Origin: CAZAAW01 sp964483325
Lineage (GTDB): Bacteria; Pseudomonadota; Alphaproteobacteria; Rhizobiales; Kaistiaceae
Direction of reading: 5' to 3'
DNA: 40,172 nucleotides
Assembly (NCBI GenBank): GCA_964483325.1
Contig: CAZAAW010000023.1
Location: 1-40,172 of the forward strand
Both the position numbers and the translations under genes were made by a program. This document shows, piece after piece, positions 32,498 through 40,172 of the stretch. The notes under the pieces were generated by a model. That model was not told where the DNA came from. It did not search any database and worked only from the letters and a program-made list of their open reading frames with translations. Every line of letters starts with the position of its first letter. The first letter of the stretch is position 1.

Positions 32498-33628
32498 ATG
32501 CCCCGCCTGATCCGGCCCGTCTCCGACGTGCCGCGTCCGCTGCAGCGCCAGATCTTCTTCTGGGCCGCGGTGCTGGCGCTCGGCATCCTGCTGCTCTACC
32601 TGTTCTCGCCGATCCTTCTGCCCTTCGTGCTCGGCATGGCGGTCGCCTTCGCCCTCGATCCGATCGCCGACTGGCTGGAGCGGCGCGGCCTCAGCCGCCT
32701 GTGGGCGACGATGACCATCCTTGCGGTCTTCGTCGTCATCCTGCTCCTGCTGCTCATCGCCGTGGTGCCGGTGCTCATCCAGCAGCTCGGCTCGCTGATC
32801 GCCAGTCTTCCCGATCTCGCCGCGCAGCTGCGCGATCTCCTGACGCCGCTGCTGGAGAGCCGCCTGTTCCGCTGGCTTGGTGTCGATTCCTCGTCGCTCG
32901 GCCAGACGCTGTCGGGCTTCAGCTCGACCAGCGCCTCCTGGCTGGCCGGTATCTTCGCGTCCGTCCTGACCGGCGGGGCGGCGCTGTTCGGCGTCGTGTC
33001 GCTGCTGCTGCTGACGCCGGTCGTGGCCTTCTACCTGCTGCTCGACTGGGACCGGATGATGGCCCATGTCGACGAATGGCTGCCGCGCGAGCATGCGCCG
33101 ACCATCCGCCGCCTGGCCTCGGAAATGACCCGGGCGATCGCCGGCTTCGTGCGTGGCCAGGGACTCGTCTGCATCATCCTCGGCATCATCTACGCGGCCT
33201 CGCTGGGCGCCATCGGCCTCAATTACGGCCTGCTGATCGGCCTCCTGGCGGGCCTCCTCAGCTTCATTCCGTTTGTCGGCTCGCTTGTCGGCTTCGTTGT
33301 GTCGATGGCTGTCGCGGCCATCCAGTTCTGGCCGCAATGGCCGTGGATCGCCGCCACTGCCGCCATCTTCGTGCTCGGCCAGTTCATCGAGGGCAACATC
33401 CTGCAGCCGCGCCTGGTGGGGAACAGCGTCGGTCTCCACCCGGTGTGGCTGATGTTCGCGCTGCTGGCCTTCGGCCTGCTGTTCGGCTTCGTCGGAACGC
33501 TGATCGCCGTTCCCGCCTCGGCGGCGATCGGCGTCCTCGTCCGCTACGGGCTCGAGCGCTACCTCGCCAGCCCCTATTACCGCGGCGTCCGCGATCCGGA
33601 CGAGATCGTGGAAAAGGATCGGGTCTGA
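32498..33628 (+). CDS. AI-2E family transporter (PerM/YdiK-like)
   Basis: A 376-residue inner-membrane protein of the AI-2E transporter family, whose members have varied or unknown substrates. It has about eight hydrophobic segments: two N-terminal (about 20-55), one near 70-95, a soluble helical region (95-145), then TM segments (about 150-180, 215-270 and 280-350) with the GFVRGQGLVCIILGIIYAAS and PFVGSLVGFVVSMAVA motifs. A CTGGAGGCG site precedes the ATG. Only 3 bases separate it from hdaA. Confidence 0.9.
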   Translation: MPRLIRPVSDVPRPLQRQIFFWAAVLALGILLLYLFSPILLPFVLGMAVAFALDPIADWLERRGLSRLWATMTILAVFVVILLLLLIAVVPVLIQQLGSLIASLPDLAAQLRDLLTPLLESRLFRWLGVDSSSLGQTLSGFSSTSASWLAGIFASVLTGGAALFGVVSLLLLTPVVAFYLLLDWDRMMAHVDEWLPREHAPTIRRLASEMTRAIAGFVRGQGLVCIILGIIYAASLGAIGLNYGLLIGLLAGLLSFIPFVGSLVGFVVSMAVAAIQFWPQWPWIAATAAIFVLGQFIEGNILQPRLVGNSVGLHPVWLMFALLAFGLLFGFVGTLIAVPASAAIGVLVRYGLERYLASPYYRGVRDPDEIVEKDRV

Positions 33629-33631
33629 CCC

Positions 33632-34324
33632 TTGCCGCAGCCGCGCCAGCTGGCCCTGAGCCTGCCGCATCCGGCAGCGCTTGGCCGGGCCGACTTTCTC
33701 GAAGGGCCGGGTAACCGCGCCGCCCTGGCGGTCATCGACGCCTGGCCCGACTGGCAGGTGCACAACGTCCTCCTCGTCGGCCCGGCCGGCTCGGGCAAAT
33801 CGCATCTCGTCGAGATCTGGCGGTCTGAAACCGGCGCGGCGCGCATCCAGGCGGCGCGGCTGACCCCCGACGACGCGCAGGCGCTGGTCTCGGCCGGCGC
33901 CGTTGCGGTGGAGGATATCGATCGCGCCGCCGGTCACGAGACGGCGCTGTTCCATCTTCTCAACCTGGCGCGCGAGCGGCAGGCGCCTGTGCTGCTTACC
34001 TCGCGCCGCGCCGCCGGCGACATGCCGGTCGTCCTCGCCGATCTCGCCTCGCGCCTGCGGGCGGCGCAGCAGGTCAACCTGGAGCCGCCCGACGAGACGC
34101 TGCTTGCCAAGGTGCTGGTGAAGCTCTTCGCCGACCGCCAGATCCGTGTCGAGCCGCCGGTGATCGACTTCATCCTGCGGCGCATGGACCGCTCCTTCGA
34201 GGCGGCTGCGCGTGTCGTGGAGCGGCTCGACCAGGCGGCGCTGGCGGAAGGCCGGGCCGTGACGCGGCCCCTGGCGGCGCCCGTGCTGCTGGAGCTGTTC
34301 GGCGGGGAGGCGCCATCGGCCTGA
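33632..34324 (+). CDS. hdaA: DnaA-inactivating AAA+ protein HdaA
   Basis: HdaA binds the beta clamp and stimulates DnaA-ATP hydrolysis, preventing over-initiation. The 230-residue protein begins with a clamp-binding motif (QLALSLP, residues 6-12) and has a DnaA-like AAA+ domain with Walker A LLVGPAGSGKSHLVEIW and VAVEDIDRAAGHETALFHLLN; it lacks a DNA-binding domain IV. The start is a TTG at 33632, three bases after the preceding stop, with AAGGATCGG upstream; no ATG or GTG gives the motif. In alphaproteobacteria Hda is encoded here next to the permease and ppk. Confidence 0.92.
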   Translation: MPQPRQLALSLPHPAALGRADFLEGPGNRAALAVIDAWPDWQVHNVLLVGPAGSGKSHLVEIWRSETGAARIQAARLTPDDAQALVSAGAVAVEDIDRAAGHETALFHLLNLARERQAPVLLTSRRAAGDMPVVLADLASRLRAAQQVNLEPPDETLLAKVLVKLFADRQIRVEPPVIDFILRRMDRSFEAAARVVERLDQAALAEGRAVTRPLAAPVLLELFGGEAPSA

Positions 34325-34412
34325 GGCGCCGTGCCACAAGACTGCCCAACGAGAAGGGAAATCGTCATAATGGCCGTGTAACGCTCAGTCGTTTGGTTTG
34401 AGTAACGCCCCG

Positions 34413-36611
34413 ATGGATCAGAAGAATACCGACGCCGTCATTGCCGAAACGACGATAGAGCGCGAGGCCGCCGCCGGCGAAAAGCTGCGGCACAGCCCGG
34501 AACGGTTCATCAACCGCGAGCTGTCCTGGCTGCATTTCAACCGGCGAGTGCTCGAGGAAGCCTCCAATCCGCATCACCCGCTGCTGGAGCGGGTCCGCTT
34601 CCTGTCGATCTCGGCCAACAATCTCGACGAATTCTTCATGGTCCGCGTCGCCGGCCTCAAGGGCCAGCAGCGCGAGGGCATCGCCCTCACCAGCGACGAC
34701 GGCCGCACACCGAGCGAGCAGCTGCGGGTCATTTCGGAAGCGGCGGCCGCTCTCGCCTCCGACCAGCAGGCGTGCCTGGCGACGCTGCGCCGCGAGCTTG
34801 CCCGCAACGGCATCGTGCTCGTCGACGGCGAAGACCTGTCGCCGGTCGAGCGCGATTGGTTGGAAAAGTACTTCCTCGGCTCGATCTTCCCGGTGCTGAC
34901 GCCGCTTGCCATCGACCCGGCGCATCCGTTTCCGTTCATTCCCAATCTCGGCTTCTCGCTGGTGATGCAGCTCGTCTACGACCGCACCGGCAGCCGCATG
35001 ACGGCGCTGCTGCGCCTGCCCGGCGGCATCCCGCGCTTCATCCAGCTGCCCAGCGAGACGCCCGGCGTCGAACGCTTCATCAGCCTGGAACAGGCGATGT
35101 CGCTGTTCACCGAGAAGCTGTTCCCGGGCTGCAAGGTCGAGGGGCAGGGCGCCTTCCGGCTGATCCGCGACTCCGACATCGAGGTCGAGGAAGAGGCGGA
35201 GGACCTTGTCCGCTTCTTCGAGACGGCGCTGAAGCGCCGCCGCCGCGGCTCAGGCATCCGTCTCGAGATCGAGGAGGCGATGCCGGCCTCGCTGCGCAAT
35301 TTCGTCGTGGCGGCGCTCGGCATGACCGACGAGGACGTCTTCCTCGTCGACGGCATGCTCGCCCTCAACGACCTGTCGCAGCTCGTCGCCATCGACCGGC
35401 CGACGCTGAAGTTCCAGCCCTTCACGGCGCGCTTCCCGGAGCGCATCCGCGAATATGGCGGCGACTGCTTCGCCGCCATCGGCAAGAAGGACCTCATCGT
35501 CCATCACCCCTATGAGTCGTTCGACGTCGTGGTCCAGTTCCTGCGCCAGGCGGCGCTCGATCCCGATGTCGTCGCCATCAAGCAGACGCTCTACCGGACC
35601 TCGAAGGACTCGCCGATCGTCCGCGCCCTGGCGGAGGCGGCGGAAGCGGGCAAGTCGGTGACGGCGCTCGTCGAGCTCAAGGCGCGCTTCGACGAGGAGG
35701 CCAACATCAAATGGGCGCGCGACCTTGAGCGCGCCGGCGTGCAGGTCGTCTACGGCTTCATCGAGCTGAAGACCCACGCCAAGCTGTCGCTGGTGGTCCG
35801 CCGTGAGGCCGGGCGTCTTGCCACCTATGTCCACATCGGCACCGGCAACTACCACCCGGTGACGGCGCGCATCTACACCGACCTTTCCTTCTTCTCCGCC
35901 GACCCGGTGATCGGCCGCGACGTGGTGCGCATCTTCAATTTCATCACCGGCTATTCCGAGCCGGGCGAGCTGGAGCGCATGGCGATCTCGCCGCTGATGC
36001 TGCGGCGGCGCATCCTCTCCCTGATCCAGGCCGAGGTGGAGCATGTGAAGGCGGGCCGGCCCGGCCAGATCTGGATGAAGATGAACGCCCTCGTCGACAG
36101 CCAGATCATCGACGCGCTCTACGACGCCAGCCAGGCCGGCGTGGAGATCGACCTCGTTGTGCGCGGCATCTGCTGCCTGCGGCCGGGCATTCCCGGCCTC
36201 TCCGAGCGCATCCGCGTCAAGTCGATCGTCGGACGCTTCCTGGAGCATGCGCGCATCTTCTGCTTCGGCAATGGCGCCGGCCTGCCGTCGGCATCGGCGC
36301 TGGTCTATATCGGCTCGCCCGACATGATGCCGCGCAATCTCGACCGCCGCGTCGAGGCGATCGTTCCTGTGGAGAACCCGACGGTTCATGAACAGGTTCT
36401 CGACCAGATCATGGCCGCCAACCTTGCCGACAACCAGCAAAGCTGGCAGGTCCAGCCGGACGGTACGTCGCGCCGCATTCTGCCGAGGCGGGGCGAACGC
36501 CGCTTCAATGCGCATCAGTACTTCATGACCAATCCGAGTCTGTCGGGCCGTGGAAAGTCTCTCAAGGTCGACTCGCCAAAGACAATTCCGCGCCGCACCC
36601 GACGGAGTTGA
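34413..36611 (+). CDS. ppk: Polyphosphate kinase 1
   Basis: Ppk1 polymerises inorganic polyphosphate from ATP. The 732-residue protein has the N-terminal SPERFINRELSWLHFNRRVL, the ISANNLDEFFMVR motif, LKARFDEEANIKWARDLE, KTHAKLSLVVRRE with the phospho-accepting His, THVHIGTGNYHP-like VHIGTGNYHPVTARIYTDL, and C-terminal NRRVEAIVPVENP equivalent DRRVEAIVPVENP. I chose the ATG at 34413; a TTG at 34398 is the alternative. The ppx gene overlaps its end by 62 bases. Upstream hdaA ends 88 bases away, so an internal promoter is possible. Confidence 0.97.
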   Translation: MDQKNTDAVIAETTIEREAAAGEKLRHSPERFINRELSWLHFNRRVLEEASNPHHPLLERVRFLSISANNLDEFFMVRVAGLKGQQREGIALTSDDGRTPSEQLRVISEAAAALASDQQACLATLRRELARNGIVLVDGEDLSPVERDWLEKYFLGSIFPVLTPLAIDPAHPFPFIPNLGFSLVMQLVYDRTGSRMTALLRLPGGIPRFIQLPSETPGVERFISLEQAMSLFTEKLFPGCKVEGQGAFRLIRDSDIEVEEEAEDLVRFFETALKRRRRGSGIRLEIEEAMPASLRNFVVAALGMTDEDVFLVDGMLALNDLSQLVAIDRPTLKFQPFTARFPERIREYGGDCFAAIGKKDLIVHHPYESFDVVVQFLRQAALDPDVVAIKQTLYRTSKDSPIVRALAEAAEAGKSVTALVELKARFDEEANIKWARDLERAGVQVVYGFIELKTHAKLSLVVRREAGRLATYVHIGTGNYHPVTARIYTDLSFFSADPVIGRDVVRIFNFITGYSEPGELERMAISPLMLRRRILSLIQAEVEHVKAGRPGQIWMKMNALVDSQIIDALYDASQAGVEIDLVVRGICCLRPGIPGLSERIRVKSIVGRFLEHARIFCFGNGAGLPSASALVYIGSPDMMPRNLDRRVEAIVPVENPTVHEQVLDQIMAANLADNQQSWQVQPDGTSRRILPRRGERRFNAHQYFMTNPSLSGRGKSLKVDSPKTIPRRTRRS

Positions 36612-38130
36612 GACCACTCCGGAAGAGGCGCCGGGGCGTCTTTTCGGCGATGGGCCGCTCGCCGTCATCGATATCGGCTCGAACTCGGTCCGCCTCGTCG
36701 TCTATGAGCGGCTCACCCGCTCGCCCACGCCGATGTTCAATGAGAAGGCGCTGTGCGGCCTGGCGCGCGGCGTGTCGACGAAAGGCCGCCTCGACGACGA
36801 GGCCATCGCCCAGGCGCTTTCCGCCATCCGCCGCTTCTGCGTCCTGATGGAGCGGATGGGTGTGCAGTCCGTCTTCGTCTTCGCCACCGCCGCGGTGCGC
36901 GACGCCAGCAATGGCCCCGACTTCATCGCCGAGGTGGAGCGGCTCAGCGGCGCTTCGGTGGCGCTGCTCAGCGGCGCCGAGGAGGCCTATCTGTCGGCGC
37001 TTGGCGTCGTCTCGGGCATCGACAGCCCGGATGGCGTCGCCGGCGATCTCGGCGGCGGCAGCCTGGAGATCGTCGACATCAAGGGCTGCGACATCGGCTC
37101 CGGCGAGACGCATCCCCTCGGCGGCCTGCGGCTGGAGGAAAGCTCCGGCAAGGCGATGAGCAAGGCGGAGCAGATCGTTGCCAAGGCGCTGGAGAAATCG
37201 CCGGTGCTCAAAGGCGGCAAGGGCCGCACCTTCTACGCCATCGGTGGCACCTGGCGATCGCTGGCCCGGCTGCACATGAGCCAGAAGGGCTATCCGCTGC
37301 ATGTGATGCACGAATACGCCATCCGTGCCGACGAGGCGGCGGAGTTCTGCAAGATGGTCAGCCGGCGCGACATCGGTTCGATCGATTCCATCGAGTCGGT
37401 GTCGAAGAACCGCCGGCCGCTGCTGCCCTATGGCGCCGCCGTCCTCGGCGAGATCATCTCGGTGATGAAGCCGACCGAGATCGTCATGTCGGCGCTCGGC
37501 GTGCGCGAGGGCCATCTCTATGACCTCCTGACGCCGGAGCAGAAGCGCGAGGACCCGCTGCTTTCGGCGTGCCGCGAGCTCGCCTTTCTGGGATCGCGCT
37601 CGCCGGCCCATGCCGAGGAGCTCGGCGGCTGGACCGACATGGTGTTCGAGGCCGTGGGCCTGGCCGAGACCGACGGCGAGCGGCGTCTTCGTCATGCCGC
37701 CTGTTTTCTCGCCGATCTCGGCTGGCGCGCCCATCCCGACTATCGCGGCGAGCAGAGCCTCAACATCATCGCCCACGGCGCCTTCATCGGCATCGATCAT
37801 CCGGGCCGCGCCTTCCTGGCGCTGACTACCTATTACCGCCATCAGGGGCTGGGCGTTGAACCGCCGACCGCCGGCTACCGCGAGCTTGCATCGCCGCGGC
37901 TGATCGAGCGCGCCCGGACGCTCGGCGCCGCGCTGCGCGTCGCCTTCATGCTGTCCGGCGCCATGCCGGGCGTCCTGGCCCGGACGCATATGGAGCGGCG
38001 GAACGGCAAGACCCTGACGCTGATCCTGCCCGGCGCCCTGGAGGCGCTGGCCGGCGACCGCGTCATGCGGCGCCTCAACCAGCTCGGCAAGCTGGCCGGC
38101 CTCGATCCGGCGGTGGTGATCGAAGGATAG
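36550..38130 (+). CDS. ppx: Exopolyphosphatase (Ppx/GppA family)
   Basis: Ppx removes terminal phosphates from polyphosphate; some relatives act on pppGpp. The 526-residue protein has the actin-like fold: AVIDIGSNSVRLVVYERL, the VFATAAVRDASN motif, LLSGAEEAYLSALGV, and GDLGGGSLEIVDI, with a C-terminal HD-like region (GERRLRHAACFLADLGWRAHP). The start is a GTG at 36550 inside ppk; no later start keeps the first beta-strand. Coupling to ppk places synthesis and breakdown of polyphosphate under one transcript. Its TAG abuts the rnd stop on the other strand. Confidence 0.95.
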   Translation: MESLSRSTRQRQFRAAPDGVETTPEEAPGRLFGDGPLAVIDIGSNSVRLVVYERLTRSPTPMFNEKALCGLARGVSTKGRLDDEAIAQALSAIRRFCVLMERMGVQSVFVFATAAVRDASNGPDFIAEVERLSGASVALLSGAEEAYLSALGVVSGIDSPDGVAGDLGGGSLEIVDIKGCDIGSGETHPLGGLRLEESSGKAMSKAEQIVAKALEKSPVLKGGKGRTFYAIGGTWRSLARLHMSQKGYPLHVMHEYAIRADEAAEFCKMVSRRDIGSIDSIESVSKNRRPLLPYGAAVLGEIISVMKPTEIVMSALGVREGHLYDLLTPEQKREDPLLSACRELAFLGSRSPAHAEELGGWTDMVFEAVGLAETDGERRLRHAACFLADLGWRAHPDYRGEQSLNIIAHGAFIGIDHPGRAFLALTTYYRHQGLGVEPPTAGYRELASPRLIERARTLGAALRVAFMLSGAMPGVLARTHMERRNGKTLTLILPGALEALAGDRVMRRLNQLGKLAGLDPAVVIEG

Positions 38131-39306
38131 CTACTCGGCCGCCTCGGCGGTGCGGGCAGGGGATTCCAGCAGCACGACCCGCCGGCCGTCCAGCCGCAGC
38201 GCCACGTCGCCCCGCTTCAGGCGCAGTGCCAGGTCGCCGAAAAGCTCGCGCCGCCAGCCCGACAACGCCGGGACATCGGCATCGTCATCGGCGGCGATGG
38301 CTTCGAGATCATCGACCGTGGCGATGACCTTCGGAGCGACGCCATGCGCCTCGGAGGTCATCTTGAGCAGCACCTTGAGGAGGTCCACCGCCGCGGTGTT
38401 GCTTTCGACCATCGGCCGCGCCTTCGGCAGTTTCGGCAGCTCGCCCTTCGGCACCGCCAGGGCGCGCTCGACGGCACCGATGATCTCCTCGCCGGCGCGG
38501 GAACGCTCGAAGCCGCGGCCGGTGGTGCGCAGCGCCGCCAGCGCCTCGGGCGTCGTCGGCTGCTGGGCGGCGATTTCGTAGATCGCCTCGTCCTTGAGGA
38601 TGCGGCCGCGCGGCACATCGCGGGCCTGCGCCTCCTGCTCGCGCCAGGCCGCCACTTCCTTCAGGACCTGCAGCTCGATCGGGCGGCGGACGCGCATCTT
38701 GAGCCGCTTCCAGGCGTTCTCCGGCTCGGTGCGATAGGTGTCGATCGACGTGAGGATATCCATCTCGGTGTCGACCCAGTCGGCGCGGTGCTCGGCCTCG
38801 AGCTGGCGGCTCAGCACCCGGTAGACGTCGCGAAGATGGGTGACGTCGGCAATGGCATATTCCACCTGCCGATCGGAGAGCGGCCGCCGTGCCCAGTCGG
38901 TGAAGCGCGACGACTTGTCGATGCGCGCCCCGGTCGTGCGCTGCACGAGCTGCTCGTAGCTGATGGAATCGCCGAAGCCGCAGACCATCGCGGCGACCTG
39001 GGTGTCGAACACCGGATGCGGGATCAGCCCGGCGCGGTGGTAGATGATCTCGATGTCCTGTCGTCCCGAATGGAACACCTTGAGGACATTTTGTTCCGCC
39101 ATCAGTCCGAAGAAGGGCGCCAGGTCGATTCCCGGCGCCATGGCGTCGACCATGAACGCCTCATCATCGCTGGCGAGCTGGATGACGCACAGGCGAGGCC
39201 AGTAGGTGGTCTCGCGCATGAATTCCGTATCGACGGTAACGACGGGGAATCGGGCAAGCCGTTGGCAGGCTTCGCTAAGCGCCTGCGTATTGGTGATGAT
39301 TGTCAT
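38131..39306 (-). CDS. rnd: Ribonuclease D
   Basis: RNase D trims 3' ends of tRNA precursors and other structured RNAs. The 391-residue protein has the DEDDy exonuclease motifs: VVTVDTEFMRE (Exo I), FHSGRQDIEIIYHR (Exo II) and VEYAIADVTHLRDVY (Exo III), followed by an HRDC domain (about 205-290, EVAAWREQEAQARDVPRGRI). The ATG at 39306 has no visible ribosome-binding site, and a promoter-like sequence just upstream would start transcription at about the ATG. It is convergent with ppx and divergent from aspS. Confidence 0.96.
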   Translation of the reverse strand: MTIITNTQALSEACQRLARFPVVTVDTEFMRETTYWPRLCVIQLASDDEAFMVDAMAPGIDLAPFFGLMAEQNVLKVFHSGRQDIEIIYHRAGLIPHPVFDTQVAAMVCGFGDSISYEQLVQRTTGARIDKSSRFTDWARRPLSDRQVEYAIADVTHLRDVYRVLSRQLEAEHRADWVDTEMDILTSIDTYRTEPENAWKRLKMRVRRPIELQVLKEVAAWREQEAQARDVPRGRILKDEAIYEIAAQQPTTPEALAALRTTGRGFERSRAGEEIIGAVERALAVPKGELPKLPKARPMVESNTAAVDLLKVLLKMTSEAHGVAPKVIATVDDLEAIAADDDADVPALSGWRRELFGDLALRLKRGDVALRLDGRRVVLLESPARTAEAAE

Positions 39307-39312
39307 GCGTTT

Positions 39313-39341
39313 CGTATAGCGATTTCGTAAGGTCTTGTCGC
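39313..39341 (-). promoter_or_regulatory. Possible promoter for rnd, predicting a leaderless message
   Basis: On the minus strand GCGACA (39336-39341), 17 bases, TATACG (39313-39318). With the usual 6-7 base distance the transcript starts at about 39306, the A of the rnd ATG. Confidence 0.35.
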
Positions 39342-39458
39342 CTTGTTCGGCGGCAGGCCGACTCTGTGCCGGTGCTGGTCAAGGTACTGCATCGGCTCGA
39401 TAAAAGCGCCGCGGCTATGCCGACGCAAGCCGGGCGGCGGCAGGGCGCCCGGCCAAGC

Positions 39459-39464
39459 TTGACA
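39459..39464 (+). promoter_or_regulatory. -35-like TTGACA upstream of aspS
   Basis: A consensus TTGACA in the small palindrome GCTTGACAAGC (39457-39467), about 105 bases before aspS. At 17 bases the next hexamer is GTTTTT, a poor -10 box, so the promoter is uncertain. Confidence 0.25.
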
Positions 39465-39568
39465 AGCCGTGATGCGCATGTGTTTTTCCGGCGCCGCCCA
39501 GGCGCGCGACGCCTGTCGCCTTTCCGGGCGTTTTCAAGCCTTTTCCTCATCAAAGAGCACCGCCGGCC

Positions 39569-40172
39569 ATGCATCCTTATCGCACCCACACTTGCGGCGA
39601 ATTGCGCGCCGAGGCGATCGGCCAGACCGTCCGACTGTCCGGCTGGGTCCATCGGGTGCGCGATCATGGCGGTCTGCTGTTCATCGACCTGCGCGATCAT
39701 TACGGCGTGACGCAATGCGTCGCCGATCCGGACTCGCCTGCCTTCAAGGTGGCCGAGACGGTGCGCGCCGAGTGGGTGGTGCGCATCGACGGCGAGGTGC
39801 GGGCGCGGCCGGCCGAGACTGCCAATGCCAATCTGGCGACCGGCGAGGTCGAGATCTTCGTGCGCGACCTGGAGGTGCTGTCGGCCGCCAAGGAGCTGCC
39901 GCTGCCGGTATTCGGCGATATCGAATATCCGGAGGAAACGCGGCTGCGCTACCGCTTCCTCGACCTGCGCCGGGACCGCATCCACCGCAACATCGTCCGC
40001 CGCTCGGCGATCGTTTCGTCGCTGCGCCGGCGCATGATCGAGCAGGGATTCACCGAATTCCAGACGCCGATCCTGACTGCTTCTTCGCCGGAAGGGGCGC
40101 GCGACTTCCTGGTGCCGTCGCGGCTGCATCCGGGGAAGTTCTACGCCCTGCCGCAGGCGCCGCAGCAGTTCA
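39569..40172 (+). CDS. aspS: Aspartyl-tRNA synthetase (partial, C-terminus off the right edge)
   Basis: AspS charges tRNA-Asp, and in organisms lacking AsnRS also tRNA-Asn with Asp. The visible 201 codons hold the N-terminal anticodon-binding domain (MHPYRTHTCGELRAEAIGQ, LSGWVHRVRDHGGLLFIDLRD), the hinge, and the start of the class II catalytic core: EETRLRYRFLDLRRDRI (motif 1 region) and SSPEGARDFLVPSRLHPGKF with ALPQAPQQF. The ATG at 39569 has a weak AAAGAGCA site upstream. The frame is open to the last base. Features of the anticodon domain resemble non-discriminating AspRS. Confidence 0.96.
   Translation, partial: MHPYRTHTCGELRAEAIGQTVRLSGWVHRVRDHGGLLFIDLRDHYGVTQCVADPDSPAFKVAETVRAEWVVRIDGEVRARPAETANANLATGEVEIFVRDLEVLSAAKELPLPVFGDIEYPEETRLRYRFLDLRRDRIHRNIVRRSAIVSSLRRRMIEQGFTEFQTPILTASSPEGARDFLVPSRLHPGKFYALPQAPQQF

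Overview
The window is GC-rich chromosomal DNA from an alphaproteobacterium, most likely a member of the Hyphomicrobiales (Rhizobiales). The evidence is gene order: fabD-fabG-acpP-fabF-mltG-yicC-gmk; lptF-lptG joined to lptD-surA-pdxA-rsmA; SDR-uvrC-pgsA-moaD-moaE; purM-purN divergent from a CDP-alcohol phosphatidyltransferase/AI-2E-type permease/hdaA/ppk/ppx run, followed by rnd and aspS. A short Omp25/RopB-like porin also fits. I cannot name the genus from sequence alone. Nearly all of the window is coding, on both strands, and I see no phage, IS element, CRISPR array, rRNA or tRNA.

Layout. 1-686 (-): the end of an rpsF-rpsR unit, with rpsR running off the left edge. 1016-7560 (+): type II fatty acid synthesis (malonyl transfer, ketoreduction, carrier protein, condensation), then the glycan terminase MltG, the RNase YicC and guanylate kinase. 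7659-15233 (-): an outer-membrane assembly unit, with LptF/LptG (LPS extraction), LptD (LPS insertion) and SurA (porin chaperone), followed by PdxA and RsmA. 15466-17422 (+): leucyl aminopeptidase and the DNA polymerase III chi subunit. 17423-20031 (-): an ABC-F ATPase and a HAD phosphatase. 20032-20487: a structured intergenic region that looks like an unannotated small RNA or leader on the minus strand. 20488-22041 (+): aquaporin, nucleoside diphosphate kinase and a DUF2171 protein. 22028-26247 (-): molybdopterin synthase (moaD, moaE), a phosphatidylglycerophosphate synthase, UvrC and a pteridine-reductase-like SDR. 26248-26740: an unusually AT-rich non-coding stretch ahead of the porin gene (26741-27337, +). 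27440-27660: a long palindromic repeat. 27735-29692 (-): a periplasmic RNase T2, a small exported cysteine-containing protein and the 23S rRNA methylase RlmJ. 29778-30077 (+): an ABM-domain protein. 30089-31815 (-): purM-purN. 31925-38130 (+): phosphatidyltransferase, permease, HdaA, polyphosphate kinase and exopolyphosphatase. 38131-39306 (-): RNase D. 39569-end (+): aspS, cut by the right edge.

The genes are mostly household functions: envelope lipid supply, LPS and porin delivery, nucleotide and cofactor synthesis, DNA repair and replication control, and polyphosphate turnover. I did not find a clear new multi-gene system. The most unusual material is non-coding: (i) a promoter-to-terminator segment of about 170 nt upstream of the ABC-F gene, with stable stems, a 35-codon ORF and a CU-rich anti-Shine-Dalgarno-like stretch; (ii) two inverted copies of a palindromic repeat whose hairpin stems differ but still pair; (iii) a twin-hairpin repeat that supplies the rsmA stop codon; (iv) the AT-rich island. 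Among proteins, the RNase T2 plus unknown exported protein pair, the AspRS sequence signature and the aquaporin filter substitution are worth checking.
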